From Ganoderma boninense (lineage: Eukaryota > Basidiomycota > Agaricomycetes > Polyporales > Polyporaceae): a stretch of 64,000 bases of DNA. The DNA is taken from the NCBI GenBank assembly GCA_002900995.3, contig CM035314.1, positions 1,907,372 to 1,971,371 of the forward strand, written 5' to 3'. This document shows, piece after piece, positions 23,091-35,172 of this stretch (positions are counted from its first letter, which is position 1; the number at the start of each line of letters is the position of its first letter). A model generated the notes under the pieces. The model saw nothing but the letters and a program-made list of their open reading frames with translations. It was not told the origin of the DNA and ran no database searches. Position numbers and translations under genes: made by a program.

Positions 23091-24569
23091 TCAGTACGTC
23101 ACGTACCATAGCTGGCGGGTGCGGTCGTATGCCAGCCGCGATCTAGGAAAGAGCCCAACAAGCCTCTCTTCCACGCGTGCGCGCTCGTCCAGGATGCTCG
23201 CCTCGTAGATCCACCCCATCTGGTTCCTCAATTCCTCCGCAAGCATGCCAAGAAGCTTGGGCGGGTACCAGCCGGCCCTGCTGTCCGCCTCGCTCACGGC
23301 CTCCCAGCCGTTGCGGCGCAGCTGGTAGTTCATCCCGTTCCTGTCCGAGCCCTGCTGGACCTTCTGCGAGAACGGGCGCCGCACGTCGTCGTACACGGTG
23401 AGCGCCGTGGGGAGGTTCGGGAGCGTGACGGACGGGTGCGCGAGGATCGTCGCGAGGATGTAGCCGTCCTCGAACGCTTGGCCGACGCCTGCGCCTTGGT
23501 GTGGGAGCATGGCGTGAGCCTGGCATTCACGACCGTCGATGATTAGTGGCAGCATCGTACGGGAGGGAGGGATGAAATAGGCGTACAGCATCTCCGACCA
23601 GCGCTGCGCGACCGTTGACATAGGTCGGTAACTCCGGTGCTGTGTGCATCGCCCAGCAGAAAGGATCCTTCACTGCCTGCGATGCGTCAGTAAGCCGAGG
23701 ATGAACTTGCCTTGTGGCGAGGCTAAGAACAAGACACTCAAGCGCACCTTGATCAGACCCAGTGCCCTGGGCTCCCAGCCTTCGAACACCTTCGCGATAA
23801 CCTCGACCGTCGTGGACTCCGACCATGGACCATCGTACACCGGGCCAGCCCCAGGGGTATACTTGACGGCTAGCACGTTGACGAATTTCCCACCGGACAC
23901 GGGATAGATGACCATGTCCTGCCATCACTCGTATCAGCAGGCATGCCGCGGATGGGGAAATCGTCCTGCTGCACACCCGATTTTTCCCGACCAGCTGTAC
24001 AGGCCAGCACTCGTCAGCGATGGGACGGTCACGATCACAGAATGCGGTGTACGTACGACGTGGGGCCCCATCTGCGCATACTGCAGGAGCTCCTCAGAGA
24101 GCGCACTCGCCGGTGCCAAACCACGATAAGCGACCTGCCCTGAGAAAACGGGGTCCACCATCGCGCGCAATCGCGCAGCCTCCTCAGCCTGGCCGCTCTG
24201 CTCCGCATCGTCAGCGAGGTCGCTGAACATGGTACGGCGGACCGCCGAACGGATCCCGTCGCTGCCGACGACGAGGTCGCACGTCGCGGTCGTTCCATCT
24301 CTGAAACTGAGCGTGATGGGCTCGGTCGGGGACACCTCCGAGTACGATGAGAGGCGTTTCGAGAAGTGTATTCTGTCGCCCGCGTCAAGATGTCTGGCGA
24401 GCAGTTTCTGCAGGATAGATCTGTGGAACGTGTGGACTGGTCGCAGGTCCGTCATCCATGCCGCCCGAGTCTACGGAAAAAGGTATGTAAGGCTCACCTT
24501 GCTTGAACTGAATCACGTCTATGAGACGGCCTTCGTCGCCTTTGAAGATGCTGAAAGGGATTCCTGTCC
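23091..24569 (-). pseudogene. FAD-dependent monooxygenase lacking its FAD-binding start
   Basis: Six exons can be read: 24498-24569, 24057-24436, 23977-23994, 23748-23918, 23587-23676 and 23091-23519. All have GT-AG ends in phase, and their lengths match the intact paralogue at 25205-26972 (18, 171 and 90 nt are identical, 380 against 377). The product would hold FHRSILQKLL, CDLVVGSDGIRSAVRR, IYPVSGGKFVNVLA, GRAALVGDA and HQGAGVGQAFEDGY. That is the middle and C-terminal parts of a salicylate hydroxylase-like enzyme with an extra C-terminal tail. The first two exons, coding the GxGxxG flavin site and the first 80 residues, are missing, and I do not find them up to 25 kb. It is therefore a 5'-truncated gene, or one with an unrecognised replaced start. 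Open frames everywhere else suggest the loss is recent. Confidence 0.8.
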
Positions 24570-25204
24570 CTGCAAGCTCGGATCGGTGTATGTGAATCAA
24601 CTGGGGAACAGCGTACCCTCGCGGTCCTCAGTGCCGGCGAATGAGTGGGAAAGGCAAGCTGGTAGTGCGGGACAAAGGTCACGAATGCTGACGCCAGCGC
24701 CGCGTCCAGAAGCGCTAAGAGGGCGCCTACAGGCATGAGCTCTCTGAGCACCACTCATCACCCCGGCCAGGACCAGACCTCTGAGTGTTGACTTTTCACC
24801 CTGTGCTCTCTGCCATTGGGGTCTGAAATCTAAGGCTTGACTACTTCTCAGTCAAGAGGGACGGTTACTGGCATACATGTTTGGACCGGATAATGCACCG
24901 GCAACAGGCTTCAAGAGTTGCAAGAGCTCCGGGTGCGAACTTTGAAACTTCAAGTTCGCCATATTAACATCTCATCCTGTGATTTATAGTGCGCTCTACG
25001 ACGACGCATATTTCAACCATTTCCATTAACTGATACACAGGCCCATCCTAGAGAGAGCCGTGGAATGAGTGGAACGGTGTCGACATGAGCCACGATATCC
25101 ACAACACCGTGAACCTAGACCAGCACGATCTTCTGTAGGTGTGTCATCGACGTAAGTTACATGAGGACTGGACGAACGGTCGGGCCGTGAGGCCTCCCCA
25201 TGCA
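24570..25204. other. Spacer where a monooxygenase start is expected but absent
   Basis: Read on the minus strand, the stretch upstream of 24569 lacks any GxGxxG-like coding. One short frame (24494-24754) is partly hydrophobic but not recognisable. Confidence 0.4.
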
Positions 25205-26972
25205 TCACTGCGAGAGCGCCGCAAGCCTCTCCGCCACACGCGCACGGTCGTCCTCGATGCTGGCCTCGAACGTCCACCGCATCTGCGCCTGTACGTCCTC
25301 CGCGATGTCCTTCAGCCACTCGCGTGTGTACCGTCCTGCCCGACTGTCTTCCTCGCTGATGTTCTCCCATCCAGACCCCACGCGGCGGAGATGATAATTC
25401 TCCCCGTTCCGCGCCGAGCCGCGCTGCACGCCCTGGGAGAACGGCCGGCGGAGGTCGTCGTAGATCTTGAGGGCTGCGGGGAGGTTCGAGAGCGTGACGG
25501 GGGAGCTGGAGAGGATGAGGGAGAGCACAAAGCCGTCTTCGAATGCCTGGCCCGCTCCGGCCCCTTGGTATGGCAGCATGGCATGTGCCTGGACGAGCGT
25601 CAGCCGAGCGGGGAGCAGGAATGTGCCGGGTGTACATACCGCATCTCCGACGAGCGCGACCCGGTCCGTGACGTATGTGGGCAGCTCAGGGACGGTGTGC
25701 ACCGCCCAGCGGAGCGGTTTTTCCACCGCCTACAAGTCGAGAATACTAATTCTCAGTCGTCCATGCCCCGGAAGGAGGAGACCGTACTTACCATGACAGT
25801 CTCCAGAGCCCAGGGCTGCCACCCTTCGAACAGCTTCGCAACGGCATCTTGGGTCATGGCCTGCACCCAAGGCCCATCGAACACTTTGCTGTGGCCTGGA
25901 ATATACCTGATGGCCAATACGTTGACGGATTTTCCGCCGGCCATAGGGTAGATGATGATATCCTGCAACACAAACTTTGTCAACGATCGGTCGAAGAGCC
26001 ACACTGGCGAATTACAAACCCCGTTCTTCCCCATCAACTGCCCAGGAAGGAGATTAGCCAGTGCGCATGGGCGGAGCGAGGAAGGACACATACGAGCTGA
26101 AGTGAGCGCGTTTGCGCAAACGCGTTCTCCGAGAGCGCACTGGAGGGTGCTATGCCGCGATGGGCAAGCTGACCGCTATAAACCGGCTCCACCATCTCAC
26201 GCAATCGCGCCGCGTCCTCCGTCTGGCCGTGGTTCTCTGCGTGATTCGCGAAATCGGTGAACATGGTCCGACGGACTGCGGAGCGAACTCCGTCGCTGCC
26301 GATAACGAGGTCGCAGGTCGCGGTGGTCCCATCTTTGAAGTGGAGGGCAATCGGGCCAGTGGGGGAGGCGTCGGAATATGAGGTGAGGCGTTTTGAAAAA
26401 TGAATCCTCTCGTCGGCGCCGATGTGCTTGGTGAGGACCTGCTGAAGGATCGACCTCTGGACTGCATGCACTGTGGATATCACAGGTTGGCCATCCGTAC
26501 GCATGCATCCTTAAAGACTAAGCAGACGCACACTGCGGCAACTCGAACATATCGACGGCGGGGTCCTCGTCGCCCTTCCGGTAAACAAGAGGAGAACCTG
26601 CACCAGACACGTCAGACTTCAGACGAGCGCATGTGCACAAAGATCGCAATCGAGAGCAACGTACCTGCAAAGGCCTGGGTGCCGGTGGTTGGAAGGAGCT
26701 CCTCCACGATGCCAAGCTCCTTGATCATCGACCAGGTGCGCAGCGACATAGTCATCCCCGCACCGAGCTCGCCGAGCTCAGTGGCGGACTCGTAGATGTC
26801 GAAATGGACGTCTGGAGCGTACTTCTTCAGGCAGAGTCCAAGGACCAGGCCGCCAATCCCGCCACCGCTGCAAGAGTTATTGACATTAGAATCATGCGTT
26901 CCATCGATACCGAGGGGGGGAGACGTACATGATAGCCACACGAAACTTCGGCTCGCTGTTCACGATGGACAT
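25205..26972 (-). CDS. FAD-dependent monooxygenase (salicylate hydroxylase-like)
   Basis: Eight exons on the minus strand: 26929-26972, 26665-26867, 26532-26597, 26094-26470, 26020-26037, 25792-25962, 25640-25729 and 25205-25588. Every phase fits and the product is 450 residues. RVAIIGGGIGGLVLG at about 11-25 binds the ADP of FAD. CDLVIGSDGVRSAVR is the DG motif, and RVALVGDA (start of the GD motif) spans into AHAMLPYQGAGAGQAFEDG. Such enzymes hydroxylate aromatic rings using NAD(P)H and oxygen; the substrate cannot be told from sequence. Exon 5 is only 18 nt (LMGKNG) and is shared with the copy at 23091. The region just before it (ENAFAQTRSLQL) differs from that copy (EELLQYAQMGPHV), so this donor is slightly uncertain. 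It is the only intact member of four in the window. Confidence 0.9.
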
Positions 26973-27654
26973 TATGCACCGCGTTCTGTCTATCGCAATC
27001 GTCAGTGAGCTGCTGGGATATGCGATTGAACCTCAGACGACGGTGCTGGGTTCGACAAGGGTTTGATGATGGAAATAACGCTCGACCGGCGGCCTTCTAG
27101 CTTGATAAGTAAGGCAGGAAATCGTACATGGCCAGTGCCTGACGCGCTAACTTGAAGACACGAGTTCCTGCAACCAGAGCATGACTCGGCCTGCGACATT
27201 CTGGTGGCTTATGATGTTAAAGATGAGAGGCGAAACGGAAAAGGACCAAAAGGCTCTAGATGCAGACGGGGATGACGGCAGGGAGAAAGAGAACCGGACG
27301 TGCGCTTAAGTAGTATGAGCATCTAGGCGCTCACTCGCATCGTCAAAGTCGAAGTCAACAGAGCCGCTCCACAGTACGTTTTCTCAAGATCTCAAGTTCG
27401 AGGGAGGGCATTATTCACGCTGACTCTACAGTGGCGTTCATAAGGGGCTTGCATTCCTGTCAGTGCGCGTCTGCGACTCGCAGTATTGGATGGTACATCT
27501 GCAGAGTCGCCAGTCCCACCAGTGGCAAATCCAACGAATAGTCCAGTGATATACGCCTTGCCCATGAAATTGACGATCTAAAATGCTCAGCCACGACAGG
27601 TCCATCTAAACATTGCCGCCTCGATGCTGTTAGCGAGCGCTGAGGCCTCAGGCC
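26973..27654. other. Spacer, no gene recognised
   Basis: This stretch contains the promoter side of the intact monooxygenase. No other feature is supported. Confidence 0.4.
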
Positions 27655-29132
27655 TCAGACCGGGTTCACAGCAGTCAACTCCGGGCCCCCCTCAGGCTCA
27701 AGCTGGTCCGGCAGCGACGGCTCCCTGTCCGACTTGAACGCCATCATAGCCATGGCGTGGTTGTGCCCTACACAGTCATGGGTCACACCTACGTCCATGA
27801 CCGACACGGTGGTAGCAGCATCCCTAGAGAGCCGAAAGTGCAGGGAGCCCCGTTCCGGCTTGTTGAAGCGGCTACGATCCGAACTGAAACTCCTCTCGAC
27901 GGCGCCGCCTTGGTCGATGCGGATGATGATCAGGTTGAATGCGATGCCCTGTCGCAGCGCAGCGCAGTATGGTGCTTGTCAGTCGGGATTCAAATCTCCG
28001 TGACAGATGATGAAGGGGCTTACGATGATTTGGACTATCTAGAGGAGGGAATGAGGGATCACATTTCAGTATCAACTTCTCTAGGGAAGCCCACGGAGGA
28101 CGGGGAGCTGGAAAAGCTTACACAATCTGATACTGCGTACTGAGCATTGTTGGAGGCGAGGTACACCACGAACAAGATAACGACGCTGACGGTGTACATC
28201 AGGCCCGACTCGATGACGATGTGCATCGCACGCCGCAGCGGCGTGGTGTCGCTCGCGCCCGCACTGGCGAATGCGAATCTCGACTGCCGCTCGATAGACC
28301 ATATCTTGTGAACTATCAAAGCTACAAATGTAGATAAATTAGCGGCGCTCGGCAAATGAAGGGGGGTAAGAGGTACGATACAGGTGGCAATTGTGTTGAG
28401 AACGAGGGTGATGGACATCATGGACGTGATGAATGGCGCAATTCGCGCGGTGTTGAGGAGCGTGCTTTCATGCAACGTGAACTCGATGTAGCATGTGATC
28501 CCTTCCACTGCTGTAAATCGAGGACGAGCTCAAGTCAGACAGAGAACACGGAGAAGCCGAAGCCAAAGAGTTATGAATGTTCTGACCTGTCCCTGCGACC
28601 CACAGGACACAAAGCGGAGCCGTGACTATCCAGCTGTCATTGTACACGATGTAGCACCGATAGATCTTTAGTATGTCTGTCAATCAGCAACCCTGATGCT
28701 TGGATGAGGATTCTTACTTACCAGCATTCCATCCGCAATGCTTGTCTGCGCGACATAATTGACGATCTTCATCGCGTTGAGCCAGTAAGAAATGTCGGAG
28801 AATTCGGCGACGGCGCCACCAGGCCCGTGGTACCAAACAAAAGCGTGCAGGACATGGCGGAGAAGAAGGGCAACGTCCAGGGTTGCGAAGACGAAGAAGA
28901 GGAGGGCGACAACCAGAAATACGTTGCGCTTGCGCTGCCGAGTTCGTGCTTTCATGAGCATGAGGTACATGCACATCGCGAAGGACACAAGATAGATCCC
29001 TTTAAGCGTCTGATATTGAGTTTCGTGGAGTAGTGCAAGCGTGGCGGAGAGCAAGATGCACTCACCATAGAAAATGCTCTCAAGGAAGAGAGCCACGAGT
29101 TGGGCAATATCGATGGGGAATGCATTCGGCAT
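27655..29132 (-). CDS. Seven-helix membrane protein of unknown function
   Basis: Seven exons: 29066-29132, about 28718-28999, 28587-28676, 28382-28510, 28122-28321, 28025-28039 and 27655-27948, giving 358 residues. Hydrophobic segments read IAQLVALFLESIFYGIYLVSF, NVFLVVALLFFVFATLDVALLL, a stretch around YWLNAMKIVNYVAQT, WIVTAPLCVLWVAG, PFITSMMSITLVLNT, LMYTVSVVILFVVYLA, and GIAFNLIIIRIDQG after the last intron. This is the pattern of a large Agaricomycete family with no assigned role; YRCYIVYNDSW after helix 3-4 is typical of it. Exon 6 has only 15 nt (IVQII). The second intron would be 41 nt with the in-phase donor, so that junction is the weakest. The C-terminal 80 residues are cytosolic-looking and disordered. 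A receptor-like role is possible but not shown. Confidence 0.85.
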
Positions 29133-31327
29133 ATCGGCAAAGACAGAGCGACGTGAACGAAGGTTGGAAGGAGAGGGTCGCCACAACCTTGGGTATGCCG
29201 CGGAGAAGGAGGCCCGCTGCAGAATCGCCAGCCCTATTATCCTCAGGCTCCGAACTGGAGAAGAAGTTCGTTATCTACACGGTGTCTCAATATTCACCGA
29301 GCATCTGGGGGATGCCGAAGGGGTGGTACAACCTGGATATCTGTGATTGATAGGCCACAGATAGAAGAGACTCAGTCATATAAGGTTAGATGAGGAATCG
29401 GAAGTGAATGGGCGGAGTGGCTCAGGCGTGGTAGACAGAAATTTTACCTTCCCATCTCAATACCACCATTGAGAACTCTAAATTAGGTGTTGATAGATGG
29501 AGCGCTATATCATGTCAATGAAGACCGGAAGACCATCTGCTGCTTGGAACGTTGGAGCTGTAGAGGTCGTACCTACCTCACACGTAAGATCAGTGTTAGT
29601 CAGTGTGGACACCGCCTAGATGTACGATGTGCGGCACTGTCCACCATGCACCGGCCTGTCTCTGTCTGTGGGTCTCAATCCACGAACTTGCTCACCCGAC
29701 TAGGGCTGCCCCTGAAGATTCCTGTTCCCCGTCGTCATGGGTGTGTCTCGGCGCATCTAAGAGAAACATTTTCAGTGGTTCTTACTGCGGAGCAGTTTCT
29801 TCTTGGACATCCGACTCCGGATCCGACCACGTCCACTGGCACTGTTCGCCCGCTCTGTATCCCCATATTCTCCCACTCGAAGCATCTGCCAACGCAGACT
29901 ACGATAAGAGATACGAAGGATTCTACGAGGTGATAATATGTTAGAGTCAGAGGTACTCCACTCGTCGTACGAAGTGACTAGTGACTGACCTCCTGCCAGA
30001 TCGTCCAGAACCGCGTCTTCCTTGCGCGCTGCCGAGCCACTCTTTCCGAGTTGAACAGTCGATGGGTCTTACGTGACTGAATGAAAATATTTTGGCAGTA
30101 AAAGGGTGTCTTCTTGTAGCATTTCGTCATTTTGAGGGGGATCAAATGAGAGAGTCGAAGATATTGATGTGCAGGTAGTCGGGACTCGGATTTGGAATTT
30201 GGAGGAGTGACCGCTGTTCGCCGGAGCCGGGTCCGGGTCCGGGTCCGGGCCCTAAGGGGAGCTAGCCGAATACGCCGTAACACTTCTGTAGACTGTACTA
30301 GCCTTGTCCTCCCCAATATTTGATCTTAGCTCGCGGGAGCCTCCTTCGAATGTCTTGTCCTCTTTTTTTCAATGCTCGCTGGGACACCATGAGTTGACAC
30401 GGCCTTGTGCGGAGGGAGACAACCAAGTCTAGCCACTCTCAGCGTCCTCTGAAGACATCGCACAGTAGTCGATCGCCCTGTGTACTAGAGGTAGTTCTGC
30501 AGAGAGTTTGGTCAGGGTTTTCGGAATCGACATTACTGTGCGCATATACCCGCATATATGAACTTCATAGCGCTAAGACAAGGCTCCCCTTCGTCAGTGG
30601 CCTCTCCTCCTCGGCTCTTTTCCAGTGCCCAACCGCCCACGACAGACATACGAGGTGAGTCGGCACCTTCCCCGCTGCTGCGATTGCGTTCTTGCCCGAC
30701 GGGCCACTCTCTCGTAGATGAACCGCACCCCGACAAGATTGAGGAAGTTATCTAGAACAAAGCGGATGCAAGGGCCATCAATGCCACCTCCACCTTCTCC
30801 CATTACCGGCAAGCCCGAGAGGAAGGTGTGACTCGAAGTCAAGTGACGGAGGCAGCATGCGAGCGCGCCAAACTTGCTGAGGTACAGCCGCTTCAAGGTT
30901 CATAGTCTTGCTTTCGGCTGGTCTTGAGGACCAGGCAAGGTGACCACGTGAACTTCAGAGCCCGAGCATAGTTGACATTCGCGCCCGTTGTAGGTTATAG
31001 TTTAGAATGCTTCAACCGCGCTCCGTCCTCGTGTGCATGGCACCGTGTCAAGCAACAAGTTACTGCGCCGCTGTTTCTGCTTCGCTCAACCTCCTGGTGG
31101 ACACTTCAATGCTGTGGGGAATCAGTGGAAGAACAAGGCAAGGTGACAGGCCATCGTTCATATCCCCCTACGATAGAGCATGGTTGCGGATCGTGTTCAC
31201 CTCGGCTTCCTGGCTGTCGTGTTTCCTTCCCCGCCGGCCTATGGCCTCTCATTATGCGGCTTTGCCCGCCGATTCGTCAATATGGTTCTGGATCTGGACC
31301 TCCGTGGCGCTGGTACTCCCCTAGTAT
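29133..31327. other. Long spacer, no gene recognised
   Basis: About 2.2 kb without a supported gene. Short open frames on both strands lack domains. A small GGGTCC repeat (about 30228-30251) lies within it. The last part must include the promoter of the bestrophin-like gene; a frame at 31007-31324 directly upstream looks hydrophobic at its end but is not in line with the gene. Confidence 0.45.
30228..30251. repeat. GGGTCC hexanucleotide microsatellite
   Basis: About four tandem units of GGGTCC or its register shift. It has no coding context. Confidence 0.7.
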
Positions 31328-33444
31328 ATGGGTTCTGAGTCCCCGGTCAAGATGCTTTTCCCGCCCACCAACATGGTTGTAGCAAATCCCCTCTTCACCC
31401 ACTGGACTGTGAACAAGTTCAAGTCCACCGTCATGTATGCCATATGGCGAGAAGTGGTCTTCTTCTCGGCCATCGCCACGAGTGAGTACTTTCTGCCATC
31501 CCCATTTCTACGTCGTAGCTCATGATATCGCCCTTTGTGCGCAGTTGTGTCACTTGTGTCGGATTTGACGCCCCACAAGCTTAGCGTCTCCAATACGATG
31601 CTCACTGTACTCGGTATAGTTCTCGGTCTCGTCATTTCTTTCCGGACATCTTCGGCATACGAACGGTCAGTTTGCAAAGGCATCCACTCTAGTCGCCGTG
31701 GTTTTACTGAAGCGTGTCGCTCATCGCCGTTCCGGATCAGCTACATGGAGGGAAGCAAACTATGGACGACTGTCAAGGTGTGCTCACGCAATCTTGCCCA
31801 GATAGTGAGTCCCTCCTTCGACTCGAACGGGCCATCTTGGCTGATCTCCGCCCCCACCGAGATTTGGATCCATGTCCCGTTCGAGCGCAAGGATGTGAAT
31901 ACGGGGCAGCAGCTGAAGTCGAAGCTCGAGATCGCCATCGAAAAGAAGAGCATGATCAACCTCGTTCAAGCTGTGCCAGTTGCAATAAAGGTAAATCTTG
32001 CGCTCGGGGCCAATCGACATGCTCCTGAACATACTCCTATTTTCATTTAGCATTTGCTTCGCAGAGAGCACGGCGTGCACTACGAAGATCTATACCCTCT
32101 TGTCCGTTTCCTTCCACATTACTCCGTCGATCCTGACCAGGATGCGCCGTGGGACCATGCCGCCTTCAAGAATCATTGCCCCTCGCTCTCTTCCCCTCAT
32201 ATCTGTAGCGGCCCCAGGAATGCCCTTGATATGCTCTCGGAAGATCGGATAGACTGCACCCTTCGGGAGATCCGGCGTTCGGATACAGCACCGGAGAAGG
32301 CAAGGCATTCTGACCCCGAGTTGGCGCTATCTGCCACGGACAGCGCGCACCCACTCCAGTCCGCATGCAACCCTTCTAAGTCCGTCTTCTCCTCCCTCGA
32401 CTTCTGGCGCCATAAGAGGTCTCTGCCCCAGATTCCGACAAGTACTACTGGCACGACCGGGCGGACCCGCTTCACTAGCAGGCGATGCCTGAAGCGCGAG
32501 CCCGCGCCGGTCGACACCAATGTCCCTCTCGAGATCACGCTTTGCCTGTCGAACTACCTAGCATGGCTCCTCAAGCAGAACCAGCTTCAACCTTCCGTCG
32601 CTACCGCGTTCATGGGGGCCATCACGACGTTGCAGGATACGGTGACGAACCTGGACCGGATCACGGACACGCCCTTGCCCTTCGCATACCAGGTGCATCT
32701 GCGCATGTCGCTCTGGCTCTACTTGTTCTTCCTGCCGGTACGCTCGAAACCAGCCACATGATCACAAGGAAGGGCCTAGGCTAATTTGAACTTGATGCCT
32801 GCAGTTCCAAGTATGGAGCTCTTTGGGATATCTCACCATCCCGTAAGTATTCTGTTCGGTTGGATGGAGTTTCTCTTGTTGACGATGCTTTTCACAGTGG
32901 CACAGCGTTTGTGTCGTTCTTACTCCTTGGTTTCCTTGAGATTGGTCATGAGATGTGAGTATTCGTATCCTCTCTACGTCTGTCCCTCTTCTCCCATGTC
33001 TTTCTGATCAGCAATCTTCATGCAGCGAGAACCCCTTCGACTACGACCTCAATGACCTCGGTAAGCAAAGCACCCTGATCCCCCCCTCGTTCGCCACGAC
33101 AGTGCTGATCCGCCTGGCAGACCTCGACGCGTTCTGTCTCACCATCCAGCGGGAGGTGAACGAGATCATAGCAGTACGTCCTCCAGGCTCCATTGAAGTA
33201 TTCAGCCCCTCCCTACTTGCTGACCACCGGCATTCTGCAGCACCCGTGTCCAGACCCAGATCAGTTTCTCTTCACCTCCCGGAACCGGCCCTTCGCACCT
33301 AGCGACATGCGCACGGCAGAAGAGATCATGAACAGCATCGACGACGTGAACCACTGTCCCGACGGAGGCATGCACGCAGTCCGCCGGACGCTGCTCAAGA
33401 ACTGGTGGGACGTGAGCCAAGTCACCACCCCCGCCGCAGCCTGA
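31328..33444 (+). CDS. Bestrophin/UPF0187-family anion channel
   Basis: Ten exons: 31328-31481, 31545-31665, 31741-31804, 31862-31990, 32051-32737, 32805-32842, 32898-32954, 33026-33060, 33121-33173 and 33241-33444. All junctions are in phase and the product is 513 residues. Family signs are KFKSTVMYAIWREVVFFSAIAT, VLGIVLGLVISFRTSSAYERYMEG, and late in the protein FVSFLLLGFLEIGHEIENPFDYDLNDLDLDAF. The last stretch holds the acidic cluster that in animal bestrophins forms the calcium clasp. Bestrophins conduct chloride and other anions across the plasma or internal membranes; fungal members are little studied. A Ser/Thr/basic insert of about 150 residues (in the 687-nt exon) sits between the first and second membrane parts. 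The start at 31328 is the first in-frame ATG before the conserved block. Confidence 0.9.
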
Positions 33445-33959
33445 GGGATCCGTATCTTAGTGTACGCATGGCTAAGGCGGTGCTTGGGCATGGGGCTCGC
33501 GATGTCGCGCTTGAGGGTATGAAGGCGGATAGGGATCAAGATAACCAGGAAGGGCGTGGTTCTTGCCGCGTTGCCGACTGGAGTGGGAGTGGACGACACT
33601 GACAGTCGGTGTCCACCTCACCCTGCCGCTCCTCTTCTCCGTGGCCTTTCGCAGCAAAAAGGGCAGATGCGACGTACACGCATTTTTATTGCTTCTTGTA
33701 CCCCGTCCGGGCCTGGTTGGTCATAGTAGAATATGTAATGGTACCGGGACTCGCGCCCACCTGCACGGGCGGCCTCTCTCCCACCATTCTAGGTGTGTCC
33801 CCTGCCAGATGCGCGTCCTTGACGTTGATGGTTGTTCTTAAGCGCGTTCCCTCCACGATTTTGGTTCTCTGACCTTGCACACCGGATCCGGCCTCCCTGC
33901 GTTACGCACAGTCCGCGATAGCCAACAGGAAACCACCCCGCACAGCGTCAACAACGCGC
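33445..33959. other. Spacer, no gene recognised
   Basis: No supported frame between the bestrophin gene and the monooxygenase scrap. A hydrophobic reading on the plus strand at about 33610-33660 is short and has no match I know. Confidence 0.4.
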
Positions 33960-34190
33960 TCAGCTGAAGCCAGCCACAGTCGCGCACTCCCAGCCCGAGG
34001 CCTCTCGGTCTCGGCGCAGGTGGTACACCATCGGAATCCCGTTCCCATCCGAGCGCAGCGGCAGGCCCTGGGGGAACGGGCTTCGCACGACGTCGTAGAT
34101 CGTGGGCGCAGCGGGGAGCTTGTCGAAAGCGATGGAGACGTGCGCGAGGATCGTCGCGAGTACGAGGCTATCCTCGAACGCCTGCCGACG
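33960..34190 (-). pseudogene. Fragment of an FAD-dependent monooxygenase
   Basis: The minus strand reads QAFEDSLVLATILAHVSI, then LPAAPTIYDVVRSPFPQGL and SDGNGIPMVYHLRR before a stop at 33960. This corresponds to QAFEDGYILATILAHPSV, LPTALTVYDDVRRPFSQKV and SDRNGMNYQLRR in the copy at 23091-24569. Only this part of the last exon survives. Upstream sequence matches briefly as a shifted GAG/VG block and then stops matching. It is the fourth and most reduced member in the window, 7 kb from the intact gene and beyond two unrelated genes. Confidence 0.8.
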
Positions 34191-35172
34191 TCGGAGGCCG
34201 GCACCCAACAGAAAAGCACGGGCGCAGATATCGCGAGGATCGTCGGCGGCCGCCTTGGAAGGGGGGGGGCGTGCCTTTATTACGGCGAAAGCGTCGGTGT
34301 TCGACGTAGTCTGTAACAAACTGGATCGATACGTGGAATACTACGCACATGGCGGGAACATGCAGCTAGGATCCAGCGTTCGTTATTAGAGACTTGGTCG
34401 ACTCGGACTTATGCCCGGATACAACAGTCAGTACGATGAGCTGCCTGTGTCTTCGTGGTCAGGAGGGCCGTACAGCCCATATGTACAACATGAAGGAATC
34501 CTGTCGCCCTATGGTGGGGACGATGGGGCGGCCAGCGCCGTCGACACCGTTCCGAAGTGCTGGGACAACTGCCATTGATCAATCCTCGTCCAATCGCGAC
34601 ATGGACAAAGCCCGATCGCGACGTCTCGGGCTCGTCTCGGGCGACCGAGAACTTGAAAACCACTAATATTTGCTCCAGGCCTCATGTCAAGCCGTCAACG
34701 CAGAGCTCAGGGGGCCCACCTTCCGAGGCCTAAGCTTCTTCGGTAACATGATGCAAATGAAGTTCCTACATGCACACCGGGCAGTGAACTTTGGACAAGT
34801 GAGGGCAGGATATCAAGTCCTTGAACGAGTACTAGTCGCGCGGGGGGGATAATGCAGTGCCTTCCCACCCTAATGGAAGGGACCTGCGCACAGACGACGG
34901 ACGCTAACGGCTGCTTGCTTTCGTGCAGCGACCGAAGACCGGACCTCCTACCATAACCATATTCAGGCCAGGCAATTCCAGAATACAAGGCAAGGTTCGA
35001 GAGGAGATGACAGAAAGGCGGAGCAGCATGGATCGTGACAGCATACGGAAGACGAACGAAACAGCAGCAAAGCAACAAGGCAGCAGCAGCATCCGAAGTT
35101 GAATCACGCACCACCACCATGCCCCCGCTCGTCGTCGCGCCACGCCAGCACCTCCGTGCTCCTCCCCCCTCG
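34191..35172. other. Spacer, no gene recognised
   Basis: The open frames here, including one reading on from the EOS1 end, lack domain signs. The 3' end of the EOS1 transcript probably lies at the right side. Confidence 0.4.

Noticed and set aside
30407..31324. A gene directly before the bestrophin-like gene
   Set aside because: Several short frames overlap without shared splice signals or recognisable domains.
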